DNA of 64,000 nt from Heliocidaris erythrogramma. Lineage: Eukaryota; Echinodermata; Echinoidea; Camarodonta; Echinometridae. Positions 23,501 through 38,500 of this stretch are shown in pieces. The number at the start of each line of letters is the position of its first letter. Within the stretch, counting starts at the first letter, position 1. A model generated the notes under the pieces. It worked only from the letters and a program-made list of their open reading frames with translations, was not told the DNA's origin and made no database searches. The DNA lies in NCBI GenBank assembly GCA_025617745.1, contig CM046854.1, forward strand, positions 60,345,606 through 60,409,605. The letters are read 5' to 3'. The position numbers and the translations under genes are program-made.

Positions 23501-26500
23501 TGAAAATCATTTCTTTGATACGATATGTGGTGCAGAGAGTGATGAACTCACATTAATTCACTTGAATATTTGTAGTATGTGTAAGAATTTCGAAAATTTC
23601 AGTATTTTTACTAAAAATGTTTCCTCAAGATGTACGGTAATCGGCATTTCTGAGACATGGTTTTCTACTGAATTTGATGCTAACTTATATTCAATTCCTG
23701 GTTATAATTTGGTCTCTAACAATAGATATAGTAAAAGAGGTGGATATGTCATGAGCTTACTATTATGAATGATGTGCTGGAAACTTTATTTGTTGATATT
23801 TTAATTCCTGGAAAACGAAATACGGTTTTAGGTGTCATCTTTCGGCCGCCGCAGAGCAATATAAGTCTCTTTATAGATGAAGTACACACTATTTTGTCAA
23901 ATCCACTACTTAATAACAAAACCATTTTCCTAATGGGTGATTATAATCTGAACCTTCTCAATTGCGATAGTAATAGCCATATTGACGATTTCTTGAACCT
24001 GTTAGTGTCTTTTTCCTCAATGCCTTTAATAACTAAACCTACAAGAGTATCTGACAATTCTTCTACTCTTATTGACAATATCTTCACTAATTTACAACCA
24101 TTTCCAGATGCAGGTATCATAATTTCTGAATGCCATGGATTACAAGATCACTACTGAAATCCATCAATAAGAAAAATAAGCTCTATTACAAATACCAGAG
24201 AACCAAAGGAGAACTCTCGCGTAGGAAATACACTAGATACCGAAACACCTTAACTACAACATTACGTGTCGCAAAGAAAAATTATTATTCCCTTTAATTT
24301 CAGGCAACCTTGAATGACATTAAGGGAACGTGAAAGGTCATCAAAAATCCTTTTAAAAGCAATATTAAAACATCAAGTATTAGATCTCTAGAAATTGATG
24401 GTAAAACAATAGATGATACAAAATCTATTGTTGAAAATTTCAATAATTATTTTTGTAACATCTATTCTAATCTTTCGCAGGACATACCAAAATGTGATAA
24501 ATCATTCCACGATTTCTTAAAAGAACCTAACCAGCAAAGTTTGTTTTTATTGCCAACAAATGAAGAAGAAGTACAAAGTAAGGTAGATTCTCTAAAAATT
24601 GGAAAAAGTCCCGGATGTGATAACATCTCTAACAACCTAGTTAAGAATAATTAAACATAGAACTAAAAATTGAAATTATGATCTCTCCCAGCATATAAAA
24701 TTTATTTACCCTTCGTACAATAAAAAGAGGTTGAGATTATGCTTTATAACTTTGAAAGCTATTTATTCAAAACTAACTTTCTTTTAGTTGCGCGCTCATC
24801 CGCCACTTCGTAAAGACAGTAACGGTTAGAGTACTAACAGAAGCAAAACATGTGTATGATAATTTCTTCATTTTTATTACAAAAAGTGCATTATTTATCA
24901 GATACCACACCAAACTTAAACTGTGAATCGTACATACATGTATATAATATTCTGTTTAAAATGTTGCTTTCGAACTTCTCATATTGATATGTATTGTTGA
25001 TTGGAAAGAAATTAGACATGACCCCCAGCGTTCATCCTGAATACCTGATATTTCTTTCCACTTTGTGAAACTTTTGCATTCTTGGACTTTGCATTTAGAA
25101 TAAAAGACTGATACATATCGGAACAACCAGAGATTGTTTTCACTATAAGTAAAATAGTAAATCGATCACTGGGATGGGGTCATCCCTATAGCTAGAAGGT
25201 CCGATAGTTAGCGGGTCCGATAGACCGACACCCAATAGATAGAAGGTTCGATAGACCGAATGTACGAGAGGGTCCAGTAGACAGAAGGTTCTATAGACCG
25301 AATCGCTCACTAGCATTATTAGGGTTATTTACCAATGCCCATTATATTTTCATTATTGATATTAATTAGTTATTAATATAATCGCCATATTTGTGTATAT
25401 AAACCAATGCCAATTATATTAATAAGTAATATTCTTATGGAAGTTATTTGGTTTGCATCTTGAATCTCTAGCTAATGTTATGCTATTTTTCTACTCAAAG
25501 AATGTTAGCAACATAACTGAAAAGAATCGAGCGGCAAGTTGACCTAAAGGGGCTAAAGAGATGAATTTTCAGAAATAATGGCCTGTGACCAATAGTCTCT
25601 TCCCAATATGAGAACGGAAGATGCCGATAACATGTTACACAGATTATGAGAACGGAATAACAATACGCTAGAACCTATTCTCAGGATACAAAATTCTTCT
25701 TTTTTTTCTCTCTCTCTCGTTCGCTTGCTTTGCTCGCTCATACAATCAAGAAATTAGGCCTAGATTGTTTCTTGCAGCAAGCACCTCTTACGTCCTGCAG
25801 CAACAAGAAGCCCGAATATCATAATATTCGGGCAGTGAGGTATCAAGGTAGTAGTATGGGTGTAGTCGGTGAACATTCAAAAAAGTATAAAAGCTGACAT
25901 CATAGCTGGTAGGAAAATATCACATGACAACCCTAAAAAAAAAAAAAATGGAAACGCCCCCTCTCAAGATGTTTGTTACATTTAATGAAAATTCAACTAT
26001 AAAGTGTGCACCCCATAAGATTTCTTTGTTTAAAAAATAACACTTGTGTTAGAAGGGGACGCCCTTTCCTCAGCTTGCTCCACTAGAAAAATATGCTTCG
26101 GGCATGATGGGCCTCGGGGCTTTAGTGTGCACCATATAATTAGATTTCCATGTTTCAAACAATGGTCAGCGTTCCCTATTGCCAATACATCGGTTTAGTG
26201 GCAAAATTAACCGGGGGGCTGAGCTGCATGGGTGGACCACCCCCGCCCCACGGTGATGATGATGATGCTGTGATAAAAATACTTTTAACATGTTGAAAAT
26301 GTATAAAACAAAACTTTAAAATAAGTTCCCCATTTTTTTTTTTTTGGGGGGGGGGGGGGGGGGCCTACAGACCTAGTACATCGGTTTATTACAATACACG
26401 TAGAAAAAGATAAGGCATTACCCTTTTCCTTTTATATATTATTTTAGATAAATCTATCAAAAACGTATTGTATTCACTTATTTTACCTTTTTTACGTTAT

Positions 26501-29500
26501 TGTCGGACTATCGGACCTTCTAACTATCTTACCCCTACTGCACTAGAAAAAATATGCTTCGGGCATGATGGGCCTCGGGGCTTTTAGTAGACCAGCCAAG
26601 AAGAATTTTTGAACTTCGGACGGCATTTTTGGGTAATGCTCGGCGTTTATGCTTAAAGTCTTGCAAAAATACTGACGAATAACGTACGGGCGGATGCCAC
26701 GCGAATTTTTGCCTAAAAATGCCATTTTTGGCTCAAATTTTGAAAGAATGTCAAAAATCACGATTTTTAATTTTTTGACCTAATATGTAATACCTGATTA
26801 AGACTTTTCAAGTTATATCACATTTATTTTGAGTTTCAAGTTATAAATCGTATTAATATACAATTGAAAGTTGGATATTACACACACATGTATGGCGTAA
26901 TGAAACATAAAACTGTGATTTACTCAAAATAATAGGTTGTGAAAACTACCAATATTTCAAAGTTTTTTACCCAACGTAAATTTGTCATTTTAAACACTTT
27001 TTCTTGATTAAACATATCATGTATATTGTCATGTCACACACAGAAAAGAAATTATCCGATAAGGTGATAGATAACTCATTTTATGGAACGATGTGCTTTT
27101 ACTGGATGCGCATTTTGACTGAAAAACACTATTTGAAGGCACATCTAGAGTGTATTATGTACATAAGGCAATTATCCCATGTTTATCAGTAAAGTCTATG
27201 GGCCAAAAACTGAACTGTCTCCACCCCCTTAGAAATAATCTTAAATTATTTTTTTGCTGTTAGATGGGACCATTAACTATCAGAATATGCTTCTTTGCCC
27301 TAAAATAAGAGGTGGGCGTGGCCACAAGGGCTATTACTATGGCAACAGATCAAAAACAGTAGAATTTAAGAAAATGTCATGTATTTGTGATTAAGAAAGG
27401 ACAAAAACACATTGTAACATTTTAAAATAATGTATCAAAAGTTTCTCACTTGATAAAAACTCAAATAAGAGTTACAAAAGGTGTCCATCATGTTTGAAAA
27501 TGGCTGTTGCTATGGAAACAGTAAGAAAAACCCCACATTTTGAGCAACCAAAAAAACAACCCACGATGCTACCGAAAAAAAGTAAATATTAATACATTTG
27601 TATTGTACATGATTATCTTCTCTTTTACAGGACACTCACTTATCAAAATTTGTTTAAGTAAAGGGATGATGGAGGAGACCACTAAATGTGTAGGCCGTTA
27701 CCATGGTAACAAATACATTTATTGCATTTCTGATGAAATACAGAACTATATTTGTTTTCAACATGAAATACTGGTAAACATCTAATAATTGTCTGTTTGA
27801 TTATATTCAAAATTTGATTTTTGAATATAATGATGATGGAAACAGAATTAATGAAGATGACATCTTTCAACTAAAGAAGGAAATGTAACTAACCAATACA
27901 AAATATATAGCAATTAGATTAACAAACACCGTCAGCGATTAGAATCTGCTAGTTGGCTGTGAATGTGACCACTATCATAATAGCTGTTACCAAAATTTGG
28001 TAGCTGATACAAAAGTGGTGTTGTCTTTCTACCAAAATTTCTGTTTACTTGATTCCAATCTAGATCCAGAAGATTTGTGTCCCCTATTAAATGGGTGATA
28101 CCAAAATTTTCACATTGAACATGATGACAAGACCTGCTACTTGATTCATTGAAAATTTGTTTTATATAAAGTGCGTATCAGAAAAAAGTATACCCAACTT
28201 AAGTAGCTTCTAATTAAAGGGGAATTAACCTCAAAATATAAATGTGCTCATATTCAAAGATGTAATCTATTCCTTCTTGTTGGCCTACGTAGTTTTGCAT
28301 TAAAATATACGAGATGGGTATAAATCAGGATTTTCTCAGGAAGATTTTTCGTCTGCTAGCGATACCAGGTGGCTGCCATATCTTTATGTACACATGAAGA
28401 AAATGGCAGTGCCATTTTCTTGATGTGTACATAAAGATATTTTTAATCCGAATGCAAAATTGTCTTTCTTCCTGATACAAAATTCCATCTGAGATTTAAA
28501 ATATTTAACAGATATATACATATATTCTAAAAACGAAAATGTGTTTTATATTTCTTTGAAAATTACGATTTTATCTATTTTCTTGATACTATGACGTACG
28601 TGACGGAGCGAATTAATTCAAATTCATTGATGATGACTTTCCCGAGCGTCAATAGTGACAAACGATGCATTCACCTGCTTTGAGATAATGGACTTCAAAA
28701 GTCAGAATGCGCGTTGTATAAATTATGTTCTGCTCTGCCAGGCAAGACCAAGAAATCGATTTCTAGTTAGCAAACCCGGAGAATTTAAAAAGAAATCTAT
28801 AAATTTCAAATTTTAAAATAAATGTATACAACTGTTGTGTATTTTCCATCATATATGGGGCTTTTTTTTATAATGAATAGAAGCAATTTAACTCGTGGAT
28901 TAAAAATATCTTCCTGACCGGAACGGTCTCCAATGGTTCATGTACAACTCCATGTTATCAAGAAAATGGCAGCCCCCATGAAGTGTTAGCAGATGATACC
29001 GTGTGCTAGAATGTCTTGATTTAAACCCTTTTCTGATATTTTATTTCTAAAGTGATACAGGTCAATGATTAAGAATATATTACACCTTTGAATATAAGTA
29101 CATTTATATTCTAGTGTTAATTCTCCTTTAGAAAGTTATAACCTCTATGAGCTTGAAATTTATTTCATAGTAAAGAACAACTTATATTCTGGGCAATGAT
29201 ACCTTATTCATAACTTTATTGCCACGGATGACTGAGCAGCAGGCTTTTCAAACAGTATTGTCAAACTCCTATTGTACCAAGTTCGGGCTTTGCACGACAA
29301 ATTAAAAGAAAAACGAGATATCAAATAATTTTTCAACCACTGATTTAGTATGCAATATCGCAAATTGTAACTTACGATTATGGGGTAAATATGATTCAGC
29401 ATTATTTAAATAATTACACGTTATAATGTTAAAAGCTGATGATTAATCCTCGAATAATTTCGCCTAATGCGTATAATCATTTCATTTGTAGACTTATTCT

Positions 29501-32500
29501 AATTCATTATTTATTCATTTATTTTTTGAACTTGATGTATTAGTGTACTTCGATAGTATTTTGTTGCTCTGATAATAAGCTTCACATTAGCATCAAACTG
29601 CATACATAACATGTTAAAAGAGAGGGGTTTTATCATCCATAAGTTCTGTGTCTCTGACAGTAGGCCCGATCAGACTTCACCGATTTGCACTACAATAAAA
29701 ATTAATAGTTGGACACTGCCAGGGGCAGATTTGGGAGTGCAATTCGGTTATAGGGAACTGCTATGTGACCGGCCCATCCATCCTACAACGTATATGCAGG
29801 CAAGTTTTCTTACATATTCAATATGATTTTGATACATTATCAATATACCTTGGCGAGACCGACTTCCGAGTGGTCGACCAAATGATGAAAGCCATGCAGA
29901 CGTAATTTTGATGGGGTGGGTGCTAATATTCTGTATATCTCAAAATTAGCTTTACAGTTTTTAAAGTTTGTGAGCGAGCAACAATTTTGACACTGTTTAG
30001 TCAAAACACTTCTTTCTGATATCTAGAAAGATTTGAATTGAAAGCTCAGAATATATATATTAAGAATGGGCATTTGCTTGCATGTTGTTCAATTAGGAAT
30101 GTGTGATAATTTTCAAATTCCAATAGTTTCGTGATGTGTAACTCATTATTGACCATGACAACGTCCATGAGGAACACATCCGCAACCAACTTTAAAGGCC
30201 AAGTTCACCCCCCAAAATTGAGTTAAATCAATAAAATAAAATTCAACAAAAAAGGTTAAAATATTAATGTTAATGTTTTGCATTGTTTCATGAAACAATG
30301 ATATGCATAACATGGGCTGCATTCAAATTGAGCCGATAATGTCATAAGCTCACTTTTCCTTTTGTATTTTATTATATGAAATTTCAAATATTTCAGTTTT
30401 CTTCTCCAAGAATGTAAAACAAAGTTTGACTCCTAGTAGAATGGGTACGATCATCATTATTATAACTTATTGTGATACAATGAAAAGAATCTTTATAGAC
30501 ATCTATGAAATAAATGAAATATTTGAAATTTCATATAATAAAATACACAAGGAAAAGTGAGCTCATGACATCATCGGATCACTAATTTGCATACAGCCCA
30601 TGTTATGCATGGCACTGTTTTACGAAACAATGCAAAACTTCAAAATTTCTCATTTTTATCCGATTTTGATATTTTTTTACTGTTTCTTACTGTGGTGATG
30701 GACACCTTTTGTAACTCTTATTTGAGTTTGTATCAAGTGAGAAACTTTTGATACTTTATTTTAAAATGTTACAATGTGTTTTTGTCCGTTCTTAATCACG
30801 AATACGTGACATTTTCTTAAATTCTACTGTTTTTGATCCGTTGCCATGGTAATAGCCCTTGTGGCCACGCCCACCTCTTATTTTAGGGCAAATAAGCATA
30901 TTCTGATAGTTAATGGTCCCATCTAACAGCAAAAGAAATCATTTAAGATTATTTCTAAGGGGGTGGAGACATTTCAGTTTTTGGCCCATAGACTATACTG
31001 ATAAACATGAGATAATTGCCTTATGTACATAATTACACTGTAGAAGTACCTTCAAATAGTGTTTTTCAGTCAAAATGCGCATCCAGTAAAAACACATCGT
31101 TCCATTTGGGATAACATAAAATGAGTTATCTATCACCTTATCGGATAATTTCTTTTCTGTGTGTGACATGACAATATACATGATATGTTTAATCAAGAAA
31201 AAGTGTTTAAAATGACAAATTTACGTTAGGTAAAAAACTTTGAAATATTGGTAGTTTTCACAACCTTTTATTTTGAGTAAATCATAGTTTTATGTTTCAT
31301 TACGCCATACATGTGTGTGTAATATCCAGCTTTCAATTGTATATTAATAGGGTTTATAACTTGAAACTCAAAATAAATCTGATATCACTTGAAAAGTCTT
31401 AATCAGGTATTACATATTAGGTCAAAAAATTAAAAATTGTGATTTTTGACATTCTTTCATATTTTGAGCCAAAAATGGCATTTTTAGGCAAAAATGCGCG
31501 TGGCATCCGCCCGTACGTTATTCGTCAGTATTTTTGCAAGACTTTAAGCATGGATGCCGAGCATTACCCAAAAATGCCGTCGAATCTTTTTCTAGAGCCT
31601 TTTTGGATGTTTGGCTGGTCTACTATTTAGTGTGCACCATATAATTAGATTTCCATGTTTCAAACAATGGTCAGCTTTCCCTATTGCCAATACATCGGTT
31701 TAGTGGCAAAATTAACCGGGGGCTGAGCTGCATGGGTGGACCACCCCCGCACCACGGTGATGATGATGATGCTTTGATAAAACTACTTTTAACATGTTGA
31801 AAATGTACAAAACAAAACTTTAAAATAAGTTCCCCATTTTTTTGGGGGGGTGGGCCTACAGACCTAGTACATCGGTTTATTACAATACACATAGAAAAAG
31901 ATAAGGCATTACCCTTTTCCTTTTATATATTATTTTAGATAAATCTATCAAAAACGTATTGTATTCACTTATTTTACCTTTTTTACGTTATTGTCGGACT
32001 ATCGGACCTTCTAACTATCGGACCCTTTTGCCGATTCGGTCTATAGAACCTTCTGTCTATCGGACCTTCTGACTATCGGACCCCGTTGGACATTCGATCT
32101 ATAGAACCTTCGGACTATCGGACCCTCCGCCGATTCGGTCTATAGAACCGTCTGTCTATTGGACCCTCTCGTACGTTCGGTCTATCGAACCACTGGGATC
32201 CCATTCTACACAAAGCAAAGAACAAACTCCAGGGCTGGACTATCAAAGGCATTTCTATTTGGGGGTTATTCCAAAGAGGTTGACATGACAAAACAAAACA
32301 CAGCTGGTGTTTGCCTGAATGGATTAATATAGATGATAGACTTTTTTAAACTGTTAACTTTTATTTCTGGGACGCACTGCTATCGAACTATAAGTGAAAC
32401 GAACAATAGAAGAAGATATTCTTTACATCTTTTGTGACCTTGCAAAGGTATGATTTTTTTTGTCTGTTGATGAATAGAACTAATGAAACATGCAGTCTAG

Positions 32501-35500
32501 ACGTATTCAATACGCAGGACATTTTGTCGTACTGTGCATGTACATGTATGTTTAATGACTTTATGCCTAGTCTCGTGCCTAGTCCCATTACATCTTCCCT
32601 CTCAATACAAAATTTATGGCACTACTTACTCCTTCGCGCCACGATAATATCGTGTTATGTTAGGGCATTTGACAAAGGTCAATACCCAGATGGTGTTTTC
32701 ACATTATCAAATCTCCGCTTTGTTTGTAGAGTCATTGATTTGAATACATGATTTGGATATGCTCATAATGGTCTGAAATCAAAGATAATAGGACTTGTGG
32801 TAGGCTTGCAAAAATGCATAGCTTTGTGTTAGTTGTACACAATACACCCATGTTGCTTTGCTGGGCAAGCACACAACAAATAATGTGCGTCAGTGTGTCC
32901 AGCTGAAATAGAGTCGGCCAATCTATTTGTGTAGTTGGCTCTGTTGTTGCTTATATGGAAAATGGAAAATAATTATCACTGATTTGGGGTATTTTTCAAC
33001 CATTTCAACCAATTGGATTCCTTTTTACATGTTAGTAGGTGTATTTCTATGGTACTAGAACAGCTGAAATAATTTCTGTTGCAATTAGTAGGAGGTTCAT
33101 GCCATTTTTTTCACACAATGACTGTACTATGAGTGATATCTGTGTTGAGACACGTGTGGTAATAGCGTTGTTTAAAGAGTACAATGAGTGTGTGGGAGAG
33201 GAACTTCGTTAAACATATTCAAGTTTCTGGTTCGTTCCTTGCAACATTGAAAGAGGAAGCAGAACTTCGAAAAACATACTGCAGTTTTGGTTTGCTAATT
33301 CCCTTCAACAATGAAATGTTGAATTTGCATTGTTGGTGCGTGGCCTCGAAATTTACGGTAGGTCATGTATAAACAATGCATATTTTTAACCTCTCAATGA
33401 ATTGGTTTTTACTATTTTAAGACGAATACGTAATATGTCTGATTAACAACTCCAACTCGGGAACTAGGGAAAGTACAGTGGTCATATTTCGCAATATTGA
33501 GTAGTGGGGGGGGGGGGTTCTGTTCAGTAAGATGCAAAATATAAATGTCTACCTGCACATCATTTTTTACACGTACGCTTATATGTTTACAAATGTACAA
33601 AGGGAGAATAAAAATAGGTTACAGATGAATTGTTGAAACGGAATGTCAAATCATCATTGCAAAATAACTAATTAAGCAAAAGACAAAAGCAACAAAATAG
33701 GAGGAAAGTACAATGTAAATGAGGAAAATACAATATACATGTAGGCAGCCCTCTTGTCAAACTCTTCCTACTTTTACTGATGATTTAGTGTGCACCATAG
33801 AATTAGATTTCCATGTTTCAAACAATGGTCAGCGTTCCCTATTGCCAATACATCGGTTTAGTGGCAAAATTAACCGGGGGGCTGAGCTGCATGGGTGGAC
33901 CACCCCCGCCCCACGGTGATGATGATGATGCTGTGATAATAATACTTTTAACATGTTGAAAATGTACAAAACAAAACTTTAAAATAAGTTCCCCATTTTT
34001 TTTTTTTGGGGGGGGGGGGGTGGGCCTACAGACCTAGTACATCGGTTTATTACAATACACATAGAAAAAGATAAGGCATTACCCTTTTCCTTTTATATAT
34101 TATTTTAGATAAATCTATCAAAAACGTATTGTATTCACTTATTTTACCTTTTTTACGTTATTGTCGGACTATCGGACCTTCTAACTATCTGACCCCTACT
34201 GCATATTTCTGGGACGCCCTGCTATCGAACTATAAGTGAAACGAACAATAGAAGAAGATATTCTTTACATCTTTTGTGACCTTGCAAAGGTATGATTTTT
34301 TTTGTCTGTTGATGAATAGAACTAATGAAACATGCAGTCTAGACGTATTCAATACGCAGGACATTTTGTCGTACTGTGCATGTACATGTATGTTTAATGA
34401 CTTTATGCCTAGTCTCGTGCCTAGTCCCATTACATCTTCCCTCTCAATACAAAATTTATGGCACTACTTACTCCTTCGCGCCACGATAATATCGTGTTAT
34501 GTTAGGGCATTTGACAAAGGTCAATACCCAGATGGTGTTTTCACATTATCAAATCTCCGCTTTGTTTGTAGAGTCATTGATTTGAATACATGATTTGGAT
34601 ATGCTCATAATGGTCTGAAATCAAAGATAATAGGACTTGTGGTAGGCTTGCAAAAATGCATAGCTTTGTGTTAGTTGTACACAATACACCCATGTTGCTT
34701 TGCTGGGCAAGCACACAACAAATAATGTGCGTCAGTGTGTCCAGCTGAAATAGAGTCGGCCAATCTATTTGTGTAGTTGGCTCTGTTGTTGCTTATATGG
34801 AAAATGGAAAATAATTATCACTGATTTGGGGTATTTTTCAACCATTTCAACCAATTAGATTCCTTTTTACATGTTAGTAGGTGTATTTCTATGGTACTAG
34901 AACAGCTGAAATATTTTCTGTTGCAATTAGTAGGAGGTTCATGCCATTTTTTTTCACACAATGACTGTACTATGAGTGATATCTGTGTTGAGACACGTGT
35001 GGTAATAGCGTTGTTTAAAGAGTACAATGAGTGTGTGGGAGAGGAACTTCGTTAAACATATTCAAGTTTCTGGTTCGTTCCTTGCAACATTGAAAGAGGA
35101 AGCAGAACTTCGAAAAACATACTGCAGTTTTGGTTTGCTAATTCCCTTCAACAATGAAATGTTGAATTTGCATTGTTGGTGCGTGGCCTCGAAATTTACG
35201 GTAGGTCATGTATAAACAATGCATATTTTTAACCTCTCAATGAATTGGTTTTTACTATTTAAGACGAATACGTAATATGTCTGATTAACAACTCCAACTC
35301 GGGAACTAGGGAAAGTACAGTGGTCATATTTCGCAATATTGAGTAGTGGGGGGGGGGGGGGGGGGGGGGGGGGTTCTGTTCAGTAAGATGCAAAATATAA
35401 ATGTCTACCTGCACATCATTTTTTACACATACGCTTATATGTTTACAAATGTACAAAGGGAGAATAAAAATAGGTTACAGATGAATTGTTGAAACGGAAT

Positions 35501-38500
35501 GTCAAATCATCATTGCAAAATAACTAATTAAGCAAAAGACAAAAGCAACAAAATAGGAGGAAAGTACAATGTAAATGAGGAAAATACAATATACATGTAG
35601 GCAGCCCTCTTGTCAAACTCTTCCTACTTTTACTGATGATTTAGTGTGCACCATAGAATTAGATTTCCATGTTTCAAACAATGGTCAGCGTTCCCTATTG
35701 CCAATACATCGGTTTAGTGGCAAAATTAACCGGGGGGCTGAGCTGCATGGGTGGACCACCCCCCCCCCACGGTGATGATGATGATGCTGTGATAAAAATA
35801 CTTTTAACATGTTGAAAATGTACAAAACAAAACTTTAAAATAAGTTCCCCATTTTTTTGGGGGGGGGGGGGTGGGCCTACAGACCTAGTACATCGGTTTA
35901 TTACAATACACATAGAAAAAGATAAGGCATTACCCTTTTCCTTTTATATATTATTTTAGATAAATCTATCAAAAACGTATTGTATTCACTTATTTTACCT
36001 TTTTTACGTTATTGTCGGACTATCGGACCTTCTAACTATCTGACCCCTACTGCACTAGAAAAAATATGCTTCGGGCATGATGGGCCTCGGGGCTTTAGTG
36101 TGCACCATATAATTAGATTTCCATGTTTCAAACAATGGTCAACGTTCCCTATTGCCAATACATCGGTTTAGTGGCAAAATTAACCGGGGGGCTGAGCTGC
36201 ATGGGTGGACCACCCCCGCCCCACGGTGATGATGATGATGCTGTGATAATAATACTTTTAACATGTTGAAAATGTACAAAACAAAACTTTAAAATAAGTT
36301 CCCATTTTTTTTTTTTTGGGGGGGGGGTGGGCCTACAGACCTAGTACATCGGTTTATTACAATACACATAGAAAAAGATAAGGCATTACCCTTTTCCTTT
36401 TATATATTATTTTAGATAAATCTATCAAAAACGTATTGTATTCACTTATTTTACCTTTTTTACGTTATTGTCGGACTATCGGACCTTCTAACTATCGGAC
36501 CCTTTTGCCGATTCGGTCTATAGAACCTTCTGTCTATCGGACCTTCTGACTATCGGACCCCGTTGGACATTCGATCTATAGAACCTTCGGACTATCGGAC
36601 CCTCCGCCGATTCGGTCTATAGAACCGTCTGTCTATTGGACCCTCTCGTACGTTCGGTCTATCGAACCACTGGGATCCCATTCTACACAAAGCAAAGAAC
36701 AAACTCCAGGGCTGGACTATCAAAGGCATTTCTATTTGGGGGTTATTCCAAAGAGGTTGACATGACAAAAAAAACACAGCTGGTGTTTGCCTGAATGGAT
36801 TAATATAGATGATAGACTTTTTTAAACTGTTAACTTTTATTTCTGGGACGCACTGCTATCGAACTATAAGTGAAACGAACCTTTTTTACGTTATTGTCGG
36901 ACTATCGGACCTTCTAACTATCGGACCCTTTTGCCGATTCGGTCTATAGAACCTTCTGTCTATCGGACCTTCTGACTATCGGACCCCGTTGGACATTCGA
37001 TCTATAGAACCTTCGGACTATCGGACCCTCCGCCGATTCGGTCTATAGAACCGTCTGTCTATTGGACCCTCTCGTACGTTCGGTCTATCGAACCACTGGG
37101 ATTCCATTCTACACAAAGCAAAGAACAAACTCCAGGGCTGGACTATCAAAGGCATTTCTATTTGGGGGTTATTCCAAAGAGGTTGACATGACAAAACAAA
37201 ACACAGCTGGTGTTTGCCTGAATGGATTAATATAGATGATAGACTTTTTTAAACTGTTAACTTTTATTTCTGGGACGCACTGCTATCGAACTATAAGTGA
37301 AACGAACCTTTTTTACGTTATTGTCGGACTATCGGACCTTCTAACTATCGGACCCTTTTGCCGATTCGGTCTATAGAACCTTCTGTCTATCGGACCTTCT
37401 GACTATCGGACCCCGTTGGACATTCGATCTATAGAACCTTCGGACTATCGGACCCTCCGCCGATTCGGTCTATAGAACCGTCTGTCTATTGGACCCTCTC
37501 GTACGTTCGGTCTATCGAACCACTGGGATCCCATTCTACACAAAGCAAAGAACAAACTCCAGGGCTGGACTATCAAAGGCATTTCTATTGGGGGTTATTC
37601 CAAAGAGGTTGACATGACAAAACAAAACACAGCTGGTGTTTGTCTGAATGGATTATTATAGAAGATAGACGCACTGCTATCGAACTATAAGTGAAACGAA
37701 CAATAGAAGAAGATATTCTTTACATCTTTTGTGACCTTGCAAAGGTATGATTTTTTTGTCTGTTGATGAATAGAACTAATGAAACATGCAGTCTAGACGT
37801 ATTCAATACGCAGGACATTTTGTCGTACTGTGCATGTACATGTATGTTTAATGACTTTATGCCTAGTCTCGTGCCTAGTCCCATTACATCTTCCCTCTCA
37901 ATACAAAATTTATGGCACTACTTACTCCTTCGCGCCACGATAATATCGTGTTATGTTAGGGCATTTGACAAAGGTCAATACCCAGATGGTGTTTTCACAT
38001 TATCAAATCTCCGCTTTGTTTGTAGAGTCATTGATTTGAATACATGATTTGGATATGTCATAATGGTCTGGAATCAAAGATAATAGGACTTGTGGTAGGC
38101 TTGCAAAAATGGGTTTTAGGGGTAAGGGTAGGGTTAAATATATAATGTTTAGTCCAAGATTGAAATTAGGAGTTTCGTTAGTGCAAGATTTTCATGGTCA
38201 GTTTTCATGGTCACCATCCTACTAATCGACTCTTCTCCAGTTGACTCTGTCTTTCTCTTTCACTTTCTATTAATTTTTCTTTCTATCACTCTCTTTATCT
38301 TTACCTTCTTCTCTCATTCTCTCCCACCCCCCCCCCTTTTTTTTTTGCTCATTATATTCCTTTTCTCTCTCTCTCTTAAATCGTGTAACATCGCTACATA
38401 ATGTTTTTGTTGGTTGGTTCTTGATATGAAAGCGCTCTTCAATCTCTTCAGATTATTTGCGCCAGTCACTTTAGTAGGTTTTGGCGTAGGCCTCGGAAAG

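Larger units (their letters stand above)
26585..31625. mobile_element. 5.0-kb element with about 0.9-kb terminal inverted repeats and TTT target duplication
   Basis: The left end TAGTAGACCAGCCAA is the inverse of the right end TTGGCTGGTCTACTA (second base region diverges slightly). The pairing extends through about 26585-27500 and 30690-31625, including ACCTAATATGTAATACCTGA and its complement. The sequence on either side (CGGGGC ... TTTAGTGTGCACC) is continuous in the paralogous copies at 26115 and 36095, which show the empty site. From them the duplication is TTT at 26582-26584 and 31626-31628. The centre is filled with other MITEs and no transposase was found. Confidence 0.8.

Noticed and set aside
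27004..27192. Open frame MIKHIMYIVMSHTEKK and its inverse copy at 30993
   Set aside because: Both lie in the inverted arms of the 5-kb element, and conservation reflects arm identity rather than coding.
32434..32751. 105-codon open frame repeated at 34276 and, shortened, at 37763
   Set aside because: It is identical only because the DNA was duplicated recently. There is no recognisable domain, and flanking bases are equally conserved.
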